Source of the DNA: a bacterium
GTDB taxonomy: Bacteria > UBP15 > UBA6099 > JAJRTR01
Reading direction: 5' to 3'
DNA: 21,305 nucleotides
Assembly: GCA_024278215.1 (NCBI GenBank)
Contig: JAJRTR010000085.1
Location: forward strand, 1 to 21,305
Shown one piece after another: positions 1 to 7,345 of this stretch (position 1 is the first letter of the stretch; each line of letters opens with the position of its first letter). The notes below the pieces were generated by a model that did no database searches, was not told where the DNA came from, and saw only the letters and a list, made by a program, of their open reading frames with translations. The position numbers were made by a program, and so were the translations under genes.

Positions 1-1276
1 AGGCGACGTCTTCGTCTATGAGTCCGTCGCCGTCGTTGTCGACACCGTCAAAACCGCCCGCCTCTTCGTCCGTCGAGCCATCGCCGTCGTTGTCGAGGTT
101 GTCGCCGGCCACTATCTGCGCTCCCAGGTAGTTGTCCAGGTCGAAAAGCGGCTCCGAGACTATTATGCGCAAATGTATATACCTGTTTGAGGATATGTCA
201 CATGTATCGGTTGCAAAATGGCAGGGGTCCGTCGTGACGATGGGATTGCCAAAGTCGTCTTCGGTAAATCCGCCGCTGTATCCATTGACAGCGTCGAAAT
301 CGGTGTAATACTCGACTTTCGTGAATTCCGGCGCCTGGCCGTCTGTCAGAACACATTGCTCATGCGCCAGTGTGTCCGGGTCGGTGTTGATGTCCAGATA
401 ACTGACACTCCAGTTTCCGGCAGAATCCTGGATTCGCGCAACATAGCAGAATTTATCGGGAGATTCCGCGAGCCTGTTGTTTGTCGTCGTCTGGTCGGTA
501 TCGGTAATGTAATACAGAGCGCCGTCGGTGGAACCGGCGGATGACGTCCCGTACAGGCTGGGGTCCAATCGCCTGAATATCTGCCATTGAAACCGCATGT
601 CCGTTTCGTTGCAGTCGTACAGGTGCCCGGAAGGCGCGTCACACATCGTTCCGTTTGTTCCGTCGGTATCGGGCTGGGTACCGGGGTCCTGGAAAAACCA
701 CGACCAGTATGCCTGGCCGCCCGCCTTCGCAACCAGAGGGAATGTCACAAGGTTGCTACCCGATATATCAGGCGGCACCCTGTCCAGCAGCATCGCGTCG
801 GGATATTCCCATACACATCCCGATTCCTCGGGTAGATACAGGGTGCACCAGACCGAGTGCACGTCAATACTCGGCGATATGTTCTCTTCACCCGTATAAT
901 CAGTAATTGTTATCGTATCGAACGTGATCGTTTCGTTAGGCGGTTCACCGTTTGTCTGCATGTCGGCACCCGTATGAGACAGGTCGACGCGCGTCCCGTT
1001 ACACATCAGCCATGCCGTGCTGGCGACTATCGAAGAATCTTTAGTGAAGCCCTGGTCGCCCCGCATTGTTCTGTAAGGGTCCCCGGCCTGCGCCCTTGTT
1101 GCATCGGTCGCCGACAGGCGGATGACGGAACCGGCGTTGTTCGGACATCCTCCACCAAGCACACTGCCCTCGATGCTGACTTTTATCCTGTCGGCAAAGG
1201 CTGTTGTCGATACCATGCCTGCTGCAAAAAAAGCCGCAAGCACCACTATGACATACGTTCTTCCGAGTTTATTCAC
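1..1276 (-). CDS. Secreted protein with DxDxDG acidic repeats, partial (C-terminus beyond left edge)
   Basis: A 425-codon frame without stops runs on the minus strand from a GTG at 1276 to the left edge, so the C-terminus is missing. It is easily overlooked because it has no ATG near its start and no stop inside the window. The N-terminus is a classic signal peptide: Lys and Arg at residues 3 and 6, a Val/Ala/Phe-rich core, and a probable AFA cleavage site near residue 28. The mature part carries spaced Cys residues suited to disulphides, and is rich in Asp, Thr and Ser. The last visible 35 residues hold two acidic repeats, DNLDNDGDGSTDEE and DGVDNDGDGLIDED, of the thrombospondin-type-3 or MopE-like metal-binding type, probably continuing outside. 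A purine run (AAGAGAG) lies about 11 nt before the GTG. I do not recognise the central domain. An extracellular or surface role with Ca2+ binding is inferred. Confidence 0.8.
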   Translation of the reverse strand, partial: MNKLGRTYVIVVLAAFFAAGMVSTTAFADRIKVSIEGSVLGGGCPNNAGSVIRLSATDATRAQAGDPYRTMRGDQGFTKDSSIVASTAWLMCNGTRVDLSHTGADMQTNGEPPNETITFDTITITDYTGEENISPSIDVHSVWCTLYLPEESGCVWEYPDAMLLDRVPPDISGSNLVTFPLVAKAGGQAYWSWFFQDPGTQPDTDGTNGTMCDAPSGHLYDCNETDMRFQWQIFRRLDPSLYGTSSAGSTDGALYYITDTDQTTTNNRLAESPDKFCYVARIQDSAGNWSVSYLDINTDPDTLAHEQCVLTDGQAPEFTKVEYYTDFDAVNGYSGGFTEDDFGNPIVTTDPCHFATDTCDISSNRYIHLRIIVSEPLFDLDNYLGAQIVAGDNLDNDGDGSTDEEAGGFDGVDNDGDGLIDEDVA

Positions 1277-1335
1277 TTTAGTAGATTCTCTCTTTTTATG
1301 CTTATGTATATTGTAACCACTGATATACATTCTAT

Positions 1336-1341
1336 ATTATA
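1336..1341 (-). promoter_or_regulatory. Candidate -10 box for the secreted-protein gene
   Basis: A perfect TATAAT reads on the minus strand from 1341 to 1336, about 60 nt before the GTG at 1276. No good -35 hexamer is seen 16-18 nt upstream, and the area is AT-rich, so chance is possible. Confidence 0.3.
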
Positions 1342-1633
1342 CATAATTATGAAGAATATGCATCTTTTTTTTACTCTGTGGTCCTGTTGATGATAATTAC
1401 GCCTACTGTTTTGGATAAAGATGAAAACTCATCAACCTGACCCGGCATAACCGGTATCTGGCCAGGATAATATTTCAGCTCACATCTCGAAACGCACCGC
1501 CCCGGTATCGAAACCACACATATTTCTACTCAAAATTTATGCCATAAATAAAACTGCGTTTTCTGCAAAATATTGCTGTTTTCTGATGATTACACGCTCT
1601 ATATATGTAATGTTTAACATATACGACATCGTT

Positions 1634-1673
1634 TGAGGCATTAATGCTTCACAAATGTGGCATTTATGCCTCA
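1634..1673. repeat. Long imperfect inverted repeat (hairpin)
   Basis: TGAGGCATTAATGC (1634-1647) faces GCATTTATGCCTCA (1660-1673), pairing at 13 of 14 positions. The inner segment adds CAC/GTG around an AAAT loop after a two-base bulge. No T-run follows on either strand, so it does not look like a standard terminator. It could be an operator, an RNA processing site or the core of a decayed small element. Confidence 0.7.
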
Positions 1674-1695
1674 TTTGCTCGAATCTGTACTGGAG

Positions 1696-1711
1696 AATTT
1701 TGCAATTGGCT
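1696..1711 (-). repeat. Solo end of the AGCCAATTG foldback repeat family
   Basis: Read on the minus strand from 1711, the sequence AGCCAATTGCAAAATT matches the terminal repeat consensus of the elements at 15696-15872 and 4922-4981. No clear partner end is found. A TGCAAAAT at about 1565 is the only weak candidate. It may be the remnant of a decayed copy. Confidence 0.45.
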
Positions 1712-1834
1712 CTACAGCATATTTTACATGACGAGTCGATTTTGTAACGGAAGAGAATTCATCGGAGTTTGCTTCGGGGTCGAGATGATACGTGAGTACC
1801 GTGCTTAAATGGTATGTGAGCGGTATCGGGGAAG

Positions 1835-1936
1835 ACCGCATATTTTACCAATGCGGGTAAAAAATCGTGAGAATGGGGGACTCGCGATTTCCCGGCTCTC
1901 TTTGTGCGAAATCCGGGATAGGTTTTCGAAAAAACC
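1835..1936. promoter_or_regulatory. Cluster of hairpins upstream of the PorV-like gene
   Basis: Four inverted repeats lie in a row: CCGCAT (1836-1841) with ATGCGG (1851-1856); AAATCGTGAG (1862-1871) with CTCGCGATTT (1881-1890), one G-T wobble; TCCCGG (1890-1895) with CCGGGA (1913-1918); and GGTTTT (1921-1926) with AAAACC (1931-1936). They lie upstream of the TATAAT at 1991. They could therefore be operators, the end of an unseen upstream transcript, or a structured small RNA. Confidence 0.4.
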
Positions 1937-1990
1937 GGACTTTATCAACAGCGTCAAATCCGAAAGGTTTCCGGACAGCGTTCAGTGTTA

Positions 1991-1996
1991 TATAAT
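1991..1996 (+). promoter_or_regulatory. Candidate -10 box for the PorV-like gene
   Basis: A perfect TATAAT lies 37 nt before the ATG at 2033. The -35 region 17 nt upstream (TTTCCG, 1968-1973) is weak. A GGGGAG ribosome-binding site at 2016-2021 precedes the start by about 11 nt. Confidence 0.45.
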
Positions 1997-2032
1997 TCGT
2001 AAGCATCAGCGAATCGGGGAGAATGAAATAAT

Positions 2033-3088
2033 ATGAAAAGAACAATATTGGTAATGGTAATTATGTCGGCGGCTGCGATGTTCGCGGTCGTGCGTGCGCA
2101 GGCGTTCAACATTCACGAACTCAACGGCTCGGACCTCGGTATGGGTGTGGGCGCGCGCGCCATCAGCATGGGCGGGGCGTTCACCGCGCTCGGTGATGAC
2201 GCATCGGCACTCTACTGGAACCCGGCGGCGATCACTGAAATGGATCACAATGAAGTCATGTTGATGATGGACATGGACCCGACGCGATATTCGTATAAAG
2301 CGGTTGTCTACAGGCCCGGGAGCCGGGCACGCAATCCGTACCACATGACATTCGGGCTCGGTCGCACCAACAGGCTGAAATACATCGCGGACGGCGACTG
2401 GACCGAGGGGAACGCGGGCCACCTCATCGACTTGAGCATGATAAATGTTGAACGCGATTATGTCGGCGGTCTCAATTCGAGGACAAACGACTGGCGCGTA
2501 ACTTTCGCTTCACGTGTCCCGCATTATGAAAACCTTTCACTTGGTTTCACCTATATTGACTTTGAATGCACTACTACTTTTTACGGAGCCGGCGCGGGCC
2601 GGATATGCCAGACTGTAGCCTACGACACGATCGACTTCGGACTGCATTACCGTGACAGCGAAACACGTCAATTCGGACTCTCTCTGCGCAATCCGATGGA
2701 GGCCACCAAACCCAAGTATATAAATATCGGCTCTGCTTTCTTTCGTGGCGACGACACTTTTACTTTTGATATCGAACACATCTTCGGTAATTACAGCCAG
2801 GAGTACCGCTCTGTGAATTTCCTTATGCTGCGCGCGGGAATGGAAAGGGACATGGGCAACGGATGGAAATTGCGCGGCGGCATCATTTATCCCATTCGCG
2901 CGCGCACGTCCACACTCGGCAACATACGCTCGAAAATCCCGTCTCCCAAGTTCGACGTAGCCGCAGGCGCGGGATATACATTCAGGAATTATGTTCTCGA
3001 CTTCGCGATATATGGAGACCCGGGCTGGGGCTATGTGAAAGAAGAGTTGCGGGCCCGGTCTCTGCTTACACTTAGATATAAGTTCTGA
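2033..3088 (+). CDS. PorV/PorQ-like (UPF0164) outer-membrane beta-barrel protein
   Basis: A 351-residue protein with a Sec signal peptide (KR at 2-3, hydrophobic core, probable cleavage at about residue 24, after AQA). The mature N-terminus carries the family signature: MGVGARAISMGGAFTALGDD followed by ASALYWNPAAI, seen in PorV/UPF0164 and the wider FadL-like barrels. The rest alternates polar and aromatic residues in beta-strand fashion and ends in LTLRYKF, with the terminal Phe expected of a substrate of the BAM machinery. It should sit in the outer membrane. In Bacteroidetes, PorV works with type IX secretion, but UPF0164 relatives occur in many phyla without it, and no other secretion gene is visible here. 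The start is supported by GGGGAG 11 nt upstream; an earlier ATG at 2023 stops after two codons. It stands alone, with its own promoter and a hairpin downstream. Confidence 0.8.
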   Translation: MKRTILVMVIMSAAAMFAVVRAQAFNIHELNGSDLGMGVGARAISMGGAFTALGDDASALYWNPAAITEMDHNEVMLMMDMDPTRYSYKAVVYRPGSRARNPYHMTFGLGRTNRLKYIADGDWTEGNAGHLIDLSMINVERDYVGGLNSRTNDWRVTFASRVPHYENLSLGFTYIDFECTTTFYGAGAGRICQTVAYDTIDFGLHYRDSETRQFGLSLRNPMEATKPKYINIGSAFFRGDDTFTFDIEHIFGNYSQEYRSVNFLMLRAGMERDMGNGWKLRGGIIYPIRARTSTLGNIRSKIPSPKFDVAAGAGYTFRNYVLDFAIYGDPGWGYVKEELRARSLLTLRYKF

Positions 3089-3228
3089 GCCGCTTGCAGT
3101 ATTTTCAAAAATGGTATTCGATTAAAAAGCAAGATGCTATTACGAGGATCGCGCTCTGTAAAATCGCAAAGAATTCCCCAATACTTGCATCGGGGTTATT
3201 ATTACGTTGGATCAGCACAGCATTGAGA

Positions 3229-3249
3229 GAAGCGCTCTTTTTGCGCTTC
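3229..3249. terminator. Stem-loop with T-rich loop
   Basis: GAAGCGC (3229-3235) pairs with GCGCTTC (3243-3249) around the loop TCTTTTT. No T-run follows, so a terminator role is uncertain. Confidence 0.3.
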
Positions 3250-3275
3250 CGGGCGAAAAGTTTTGAAAGAGTGTG

Positions 3276-3294
3276 AGGCCGGCATTGCCGGCTT
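3276..3294 (+). terminator. Possible terminator for the PorV-like gene
   Basis: GCCGGC (3278-3283) and GCCGGC (3287-3292) form a six-pair stem around ATT, extended by a G-T and an A-T pair and followed by TTCTT. It is GC-rich and compact, but the T-tract is short. Confidence 0.4.
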
Positions 3295-3370
3295 CTTGTG
3301 CAAAGGGCGAGTATGTGACCGATCCCGAGTCGCCACCGCAACGCGGTAGAACATGTGTTATCCCGTTTTT

Positions 3371-3395
3371 CCGGATTTCTTCGTGAGAAATCCGG
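3371..3395 (-). terminator. Perfect 10-bp stem-loop just after the DUF192 gene
   Basis: CCGGATTTCT (3371-3380) pairs perfectly with AGAAATCCGG (3386-3395) around TCGTG. It begins 3 nt beyond the stop codon of the minus-strand gene at 3398, so it probably protects or ends that transcript. The T-run next to it lies on the wrong side for a minus-strand U-tail. Confidence 0.45.
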
Positions 3396-3397
3396 GG

Positions 3398-3892
3398 CTA
3401 AATATTCCCGGGGATATCCACCTGGTCGCCGATGTCGATGCTATGTTCATCGCAGTAGCCGCCGTTTACTTCGAGGACATATCTTGCGGGTGCGGCGGAT
3501 GTGAAAGGTTCGAGCGAGAGCGGCACGGCGTCGTGATTGATATCGACGATACTACCAGATGAATTGATGAAAATCATGTCGAGCGGGATAAGGGTGTTCT
3601 TCATCCAGAAGGATCGGGTCTGCTCGTCGTCGAAGACGAAAAGCATTCCGTCGTTTTCGCTGAGTGATTCCCTGTTCATGAGGCCGATCTGGTGTTGCTC
3701 ATCGGTTACAGCGAGTTCCACGCCGACAGAGAAAACTTCCGACGAAGAATTCGTTATTGTAACAACTTTGAGGCTGGTGTCGCGGGATGCGCCGGTTGGC
3801 GACCCTGTGCCGCAGCCTGTGATACAAACAGCTATGAGAATGAGACTATAGATTACTTGCGGCATTTTGCGAAGACTCCGCGGCGGGATCAC
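3398..3892 (-). CDS. DUF192 family lipoprotein
   Basis: A 164-residue protein of the DUF192 family (COG1430). The signature block is residues 69-120: GLMNRESL, then GMLFVFDDE, then FWMKNTLIPLDMIFI. The family has no settled function. The N-terminus is a lipoprotein signal peptide: Arg and Lys at 5-9, a hydrophobic stretch, and the lipobox ITGC with Cys27 as the lipidated residue, so it should be membrane-anchored and periplasmic. The GTG at 3892 is preferred because it supplies the positive n-region. The ATG at 3865 is the alternative: it has GGAG 10 nt upstream and would still keep the lipobox. The gene follows the MBL hydrolase by only 15 bp, so they are probably co-transcribed. A perfect hairpin follows the stop. 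Confidence 0.85.
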   Translation of the reverse strand: MIPPRSLRKMPQVIYSLILIAVCITGCGTGSPTGASRDTSLKVVTITNSSSEVFSVGVELAVTDEQHQIGLMNRESLSENDGMLFVFDDEQTRSFWMKNTLIPLDMIFINSSGSIVDINHDAVPLSLEPFTSAAPARYVLEVNGGYCDEHSIDIGDQVDIPGNI

Positions 3893-3907
3893 CGCAACGG
3901 GCTTTCT

Positions 3908-4876
3908 TCAGAGGTCTATTTCCATACCTTCGCGTGCTGCGAAAACGTGCACATCATTCCGGCCCATCTTCTTCACTTTCAGTTGGCAATCCTTTTCTAT
4001 CTGTTCCAGTTCTTCATCGTAACGTGTCGGGTCGTGGTGGAAGAAAGCCAGCCTTTTAACATTCGCCTGAGTCGCGACATTTATGGCATCGTCGAAGGTG
4101 CTGTGTCCCCATCCCACCTTGGTCGGGTATTCCTCGGTGGTATACTGCGCGTCGAATATCAGCAGGTCCGCGTCCCTTGCCAGCTCTACAACACGCCGGT
4201 TCATGTCATCCGCTACCTTGCTTCCTTCGTTTATGCTTTCTTCATCGGAAGTCACATTCGCCGAGTCTTTTCCACTGCCTCCGAAAAGGAAGTCGTCCAT
4301 GTCGTCGCCTTCCTCCTCTTCGTTGAAGATGTTCGAGTATGGCTCCGTGTCGAATTCCGTTACAACGATTTTGCCGTTATATTCGAACCTGTAGCCGAGG
4401 ACAAGAATCGGATGATTGAGATATTTCGCCGTAACTTTTACGCCTTCAATTTCGAACGGAGGCCCTTCCTTAAGTTCGATAAACTCCATACTTGACGCCA
4501 TGTGGTCGAGAGGCACGGGAAAATATGAATACTTCATCTGTCCAGACACTATATCCTCGAGTTTTTCATTCAGCGAATTTACCGGTACGTACATACGGAA
4601 CTTGTTGCCGGGAATAAAAGCGGGAACAAAAAACGGGAACCCGTGAATGTGGTCCCAGTGCGTGTGGCTCAGGAAAATATGTGCATTGACCCTTCCGATG
4701 TTTCCGCGGCCCATCATATCCAGGCCGAGTTCCCTGATGCCCGTACCCATATCGATAATGAAATGTCGGTCACCGCCCGGCAGTATTTCCATACAGGATG
4801 TATTACCGCCGATATTCATTGTTTTTGCTCCCGGCGTCGGAATCGACCCCCGGACTCCCCAGAACTTAACTTTCAC
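3908..4876 (-). CDS. MBL-fold metallo-hydrolase (COG1235-like) with acidic insertion
   Basis: A 322-residue metallo-beta-lactamase-fold hydrolase. It opens with VKFWGVRGSIPTPG, typical of phosphodiesterase/RNase Z-like COG1235 proteins. It carries the metal-binding motif HTHWDH at 71-76, further probable ligands at NHP (154-156) and FDTEP (175-179), and the late FFHHDP motif (278-283). It probably hydrolyses a phosphodiester; the substrate is unknown. It has no signal peptide, so it is cytoplasmic. An insertion at about 186-225 is very acidic and Ser-rich (a run of four Glu, then DDMDD, then DEES) and is not part of the usual core. The start is GTG, supported by GTGGGGTG about 7 nt upstream. 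It lies 128 bp downstream of the HDOD gene, with a foldback repeat in the gap, and 15 bp upstream of the DUF192 gene. Confidence 0.8.
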   Translation of the reverse strand: MKVKFWGVRGSIPTPGAKTMNIGGNTSCMEILPGGDRHFIIDMGTGIRELGLDMMGRGNIGRVNAHIFLSHTHWDHIHGFPFFVPAFIPGNKFRMYVPVNSLNEKLEDIVSGQMKYSYFPVPLDHMASSMEFIELKEGPPFEIEGVKVTAKYLNHPILVLGYRFEYNGKIVVTEFDTEPYSNIFNEEEEGDDMDDFLFGGSGKDSANVTSDEESINEGSKVADDMNRRVVELARDADLLIFDAQYTTEEYPTKVGWGHSTFDDAINVATQANVKRLAFFHHDPTRYDEELEQIEKDCQLKVKKMGRNDVHVFAAREGMEIDL

Positions 4877-4921
4877 ACGAACACCCCACTTTAATGGATA
4901 TTAGGAACCACTATACATTGG

Positions 4922-4981
4922 AGCCGATTGCAATAATATGTTTGCAGCCGGACGTGGTAGAACATAATTGTGCAATTGGCT
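4922..4981. repeat. 60-bp foldback element, short relative of the 15696-15872 element
   Basis: The two ends are inverted copies: the left end reads AGCCGATTGCAATAATATGT and the right end, on the minus strand, reads AGCCAATTGCACAATTATGT. The right end matches the left end of the element at 15696 at 20 of its first 22 bases. No flanking direct repeat is visible. It lies between the HDOD stop and the MBL start and could act as a hairpin in that transcript. It is probably an internally deleted member of the same family. Confidence 0.65.
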
Positions 4982-5004
4982 CGTTAAGTGAATAGTTTAC
5001 GCAA

Positions 5005-5868
5005 TTACGAGGCGGTTTGCAAGAAAACGGATGCTCTTTCCACTCCCTCGACCAGCATTCCTTCCAGGTCTTCCACCGCTTCGGGAGTGATTCCTACTTC
5101 TTTATAGATACTATCCGCTATCGGTTCTATATAAGGGTTCCCGCTGAACCCCAGTTGTATTTTCTTACAGTAATTGTTGGCAATGTGGACGGAATAAACA
5201 AGTTTTCTGTTTTCACGGACAACTTTTCCCGGTGAATGATGGAGTGACATTGTGTCCTTCAATTGGAGCTGTAGCCCCCATTTTTCGGCCAGAAGCTCTC
5301 CGATCTCGGCATGGTTTATGCCGAAAACAGCCGACTCGTACAGGCCCAGCGGTTTGCCGGATTTCTGTGCCGCGTCGATAATCTTGTTGAAACCTGCCGG
5401 ATTGATTCTGTTGAGGACAATCTTCCCGATGTCGTGCATCAGGCCGCCGAGGAAATAATCTTCGAGGAGATTTTTGTGGATATTGATTTTTCGAGCGATC
5501 AGTTTCGCGCATACACCGGTCCCCAGCAGGTGCTGCCAGAAATCGTCCATATTGAAACCGCCCGATGTTTTTACGTTAAGCGTCTCGAGTGCGGCGGTGC
5601 TGAGCGCGAGGTTCTTTATCGTGTTGAGTCCCAGCATGACAATTGCGCGGACGGTTGAAGTTACTTCGTCGGAAAAACCGAAATATGCGGAATTGACAAC
5701 TTTCAGAACCTTTGCAGCCAGTACCGGATCGAGAGCGATGACTTTGTTGAGATCATTCGCAGAGGATGTCGGGTCGTTTGCTACCTGGAGTATTTTCGCA
5801 ACCGTAGGGGAAAGGCTGGGCATACGATCAATATGCCTTGTGACAAGGGCCGCCTTTTTTTCGTCCAT
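5005..5868 (-). CDS. HDOD domain protein
   Basis: A 287-residue protein made almost entirely of one HDOD domain (COG1639), a degenerate relative of HD phosphohydrolases found in bacterial signal transduction. It has the RMPSLSPTVAKILQVANDP opening typical of the family, the VNSAYFG segment at about 58-64, and MHDIGK at 144-149, so the His-Asp pair is retained at 145-146. No receiver or output domain is attached. It is soluble and cytoplasmic. The start has GGAG 9 nt upstream. It follows hslU by 24 bp in the same direction, so it is probably the last gene of an hslV-hslU-HDOD unit. Its partner is not visible; the single-domain response regulator at 13029 is one candidate but is not linked. Confidence 0.9.
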   Translation of the reverse strand: MDEKKAALVTRHIDRMPSLSPTVAKILQVANDPTSSANDLNKVIALDPVLAAKVLKVVNSAYFGFSDEVTSTVRAIVMLGLNTIKNLALSTAALETLNVKTSGGFNMDDFWQHLLGTGVCAKLIARKINIHKNLLEDYFLGGLMHDIGKIVLNRINPAGFNKIIDAAQKSGKPLGLYESAVFGINHAEIGELLAEKWGLQLQLKDTMSLHHSPGKVVRENRKLVYSVHIANNYCKKIQLGFSGNPYIEPIADSIYKEVGITPEAVEDLEGMLVEGVERASVFLQTAS

Positions 5869-5892
5869 ACCGGAAATTCTCCTATACGATTT

Positions 5893-7341
5893 TTACAAAA
5901 TATACCGGCTTAAGTCAATATCTTCGGCAATATCTTTCAACTTGCCGACCACATAGCCACTGTCTATTTTCACCTCTCCCTGCACACCTTCCGGGGCCTC
6001 GAACGATATTTCCTCGAGGAGTTTCTCCAGTAACGTATGCAGCCTGCGCGCGCCGATGTTCTCCGTCTGTTGATTAACCCGCGTCGCCGTCGCCGCGATC
6101 TCTCCTATCGCCTCTTCGTTGAAGTCAAGCTCCACGCCGTCTGCCCCGAGCAAAGCCACATACTGTTTTATCAGCGCATTGCGCGGCTCCGTGAGGATGC
6201 GCCTGAAGTCTTCTGTGCTCAGGCTGTCAAGCTCGACCCGCAACGGGAATCTGCCCTGCAACTCGGGAATCAGGTCCGAAGGGCTGCTGCCGGAAAACGC
6301 GCCGGCCGCCATAAATAGAATATGGTTTGTTTTTACAGGACCATACTTTGTAACTACCGTGCAACCTTCAACGATCGGCAGTATATCCCTCTGTACACCC
6401 TCGCGCGACACATCCGGGCCGCTGCCTCTGCCCTTGCGTATCGCAATCTTGTCTATTTCATCTATGAATATTATCCCGGATTGCTCGACCAGTTTGACCG
6501 CCTCCGCGCGGACTGCATCTTCGTCGATCAGTTTTTCCACTTCCTGGTTTAGCAGCAGTTTCTTCGCTTCACCGATTGTGACCTTCCGTTTCTTGCTGCT
6601 TTTCGGCATGAGATTGCCCATCATGTCCTGGATATTTATCCCCATCTCCTCGATGCCCGTATTGCTGAATATCTCGACCATCTTCGGGTTGGCGTCGCTG
6701 ACTTCGATCTCGACTGTATGGTCATCCATTTCGCCGCTCGCCACCTTTTCACGCAGGCGGTCTCTCATGCGTTCGAGCTGTGGTTTTTCTTTGTCTACAG
6801 GCGGCTCGTCTTCGGTGGATTGAAGGGTGAACGGTTTCCGTTTGGCAAACTTGGACGGCGGCTGAAGGATATCGACTATCTGGTCGATGACAAGTTCGGT
6901 GGCCTTCGGTTCGAGTTTTTCCTGCCGACGGCCCTTCACCATGCGGATACCGGCTTCCATGAGGTAGCGCACCATGCTCTCGACATCGCGGCCCACATAA
7001 CCTACTTCGGTATACTTAGTCGCCTCGACCTTGATAAACGGCGCGCCCATAAGTGTGGAAAGCCTGCGCGCAATTTCCGTCTTCCCGACACCGGTGGGAC
7101 CGATCATAAGGATGTTTTTCGGTATTATCTCTTCGCGGAGTTTTTCTTCGACACGTCCCCTGCGGGTTCTATTTCTTAAGGCGATTGCGACAACTTTTTT
7201 CGCGTTTTTCTGGCCGATCACATATTTATCTAGTTCGGCGACAATCTCCCGCGGGGTCAGATCGATTTCGTAGCCGCCCGCGACGGCAGGCGATGCGGGC
7301 GCGAGTTCAACAACTTTACTATTCTTCTTTTCTTCATCCAT
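5893..7341 (-). CDS. hslU: HslU, ATPase subunit of the HslVU protease
   Basis: A 482-residue AAA+ unfoldase that feeds substrates to HslV. It has the start block [17 protein letters not shown] (28-44), Walker A GPTGVGKT (81-88), the pore motif GYVG (114-117), Walker B IIFIDEID (290-297) and the C-terminal tail ending LSRYIL that docks into HslV. It is longer than the roughly 443-residue E. coli protein because of a 25-residue N-terminal extension rich in Lys, Glu, Ala and Pro, and because of a larger intermediate (I) domain at about 140-270. It starts 4 bp after the hslV stop with no close Shine-Dalgarno site of its own, so translational coupling to hslV is likely. Confidence 0.97.
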   Translation of the reverse strand: MDEEKKNSKVVELAPASPAVAGGYEIDLTPREIVAELDKYVIGQKNAKKVVAIALRNRTRRGRVEEKLREEIIPKNILMIGPTGVGKTEIARRLSTLMGAPFIKVEATKYTEVGYVGRDVESMVRYLMEAGIRMVKGRRQEKLEPKATELVIDQIVDILQPPSKFAKRKPFTLQSTEDEPPVDKEKPQLERMRDRLREKVASGEMDDHTVEIEVSDANPKMVEIFSNTGIEEMGINIQDMMGNLMPKSSKKRKVTIGEAKKLLLNQEVEKLIDEDAVRAEAVKLVEQSGIIFIDEIDKIAIRKGRGSGPDVSREGVQRDILPIVEGCTVVTKYGPVKTNHILFMAAGAFSGSSPSDLIPELQGRFPLRVELDSLSTEDFRRILTEPRNALIKQYVALLGADGVELDFNEEAIGEIAATATRVNQQTENIGARRLHTLLEKLLEEISFEAPEGVQGEVKIDSGYVVGKLKDIAEDIDLSRYIL

Positions 7342-7345
7342 AACT

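Larger units (their letters stand above)
1277..2032. other. Long divergent intergenic region, hairpin-rich, no gene seen
   Basis: About 750 bp separate the divergent secreted-protein and PorV-like genes. No convincing coding frame is present on either strand. The stretch holds an 8-bp inverted repeat (1386-1393 with 1429-1436), a long hairpin at 1634-1673, a lone end of the repeat family seen at 15696-15872 (1696-1711), an 11-bp direct repeat GCATATTTTAC (1717-1727 and 1838-1848), and a cluster of hairpins at 1835-1936 before the PorV-like promoter. Confidence 0.7.
3089..3397. other. Convergent intergenic region with several hairpins
   Basis: It lies between the converging PorV-like and DUF192 genes. 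I see no gene in it. It contains three stem-loops (3229-3249, 3276-3294, 3371-3395) that could terminate transcription from either side. Confidence 0.6.

Noticed and set aside
346-732. Minus-strand 128-codon frame starting with MRRRAARHTG
   Set aside because: It is a shifted shadow of the secreted-protein gene; the +1-related frame has the signal peptide and repeats and stays open for 425 codons.
857-1390. Plus-strand 177-codon frame
   Set aside because: Antisense to the secreted-protein gene, Cys/His/Arg-rich composition typical of an antisense frame, no ribosome-binding site.
1386-1436. 8-bp inverted repeat GTTGATGA/TCATCAAC
   Set aside because: The 35-base loop and short arms make chance plausible; not called as a separate feature.
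2033-3088. Type IX secretion locus suggested by the PorV-like protein
   Set aside because: No other Por or Gld component is present, and UPF0164 proteins are widespread without type IX secretion.
3094-3276. 60-codon plus-strand frame after the PorV-like gene
   Set aside because: No start context, contains the two stem-loops at 3229-3249 and 3276-3294 at its end, and no recognisable features.
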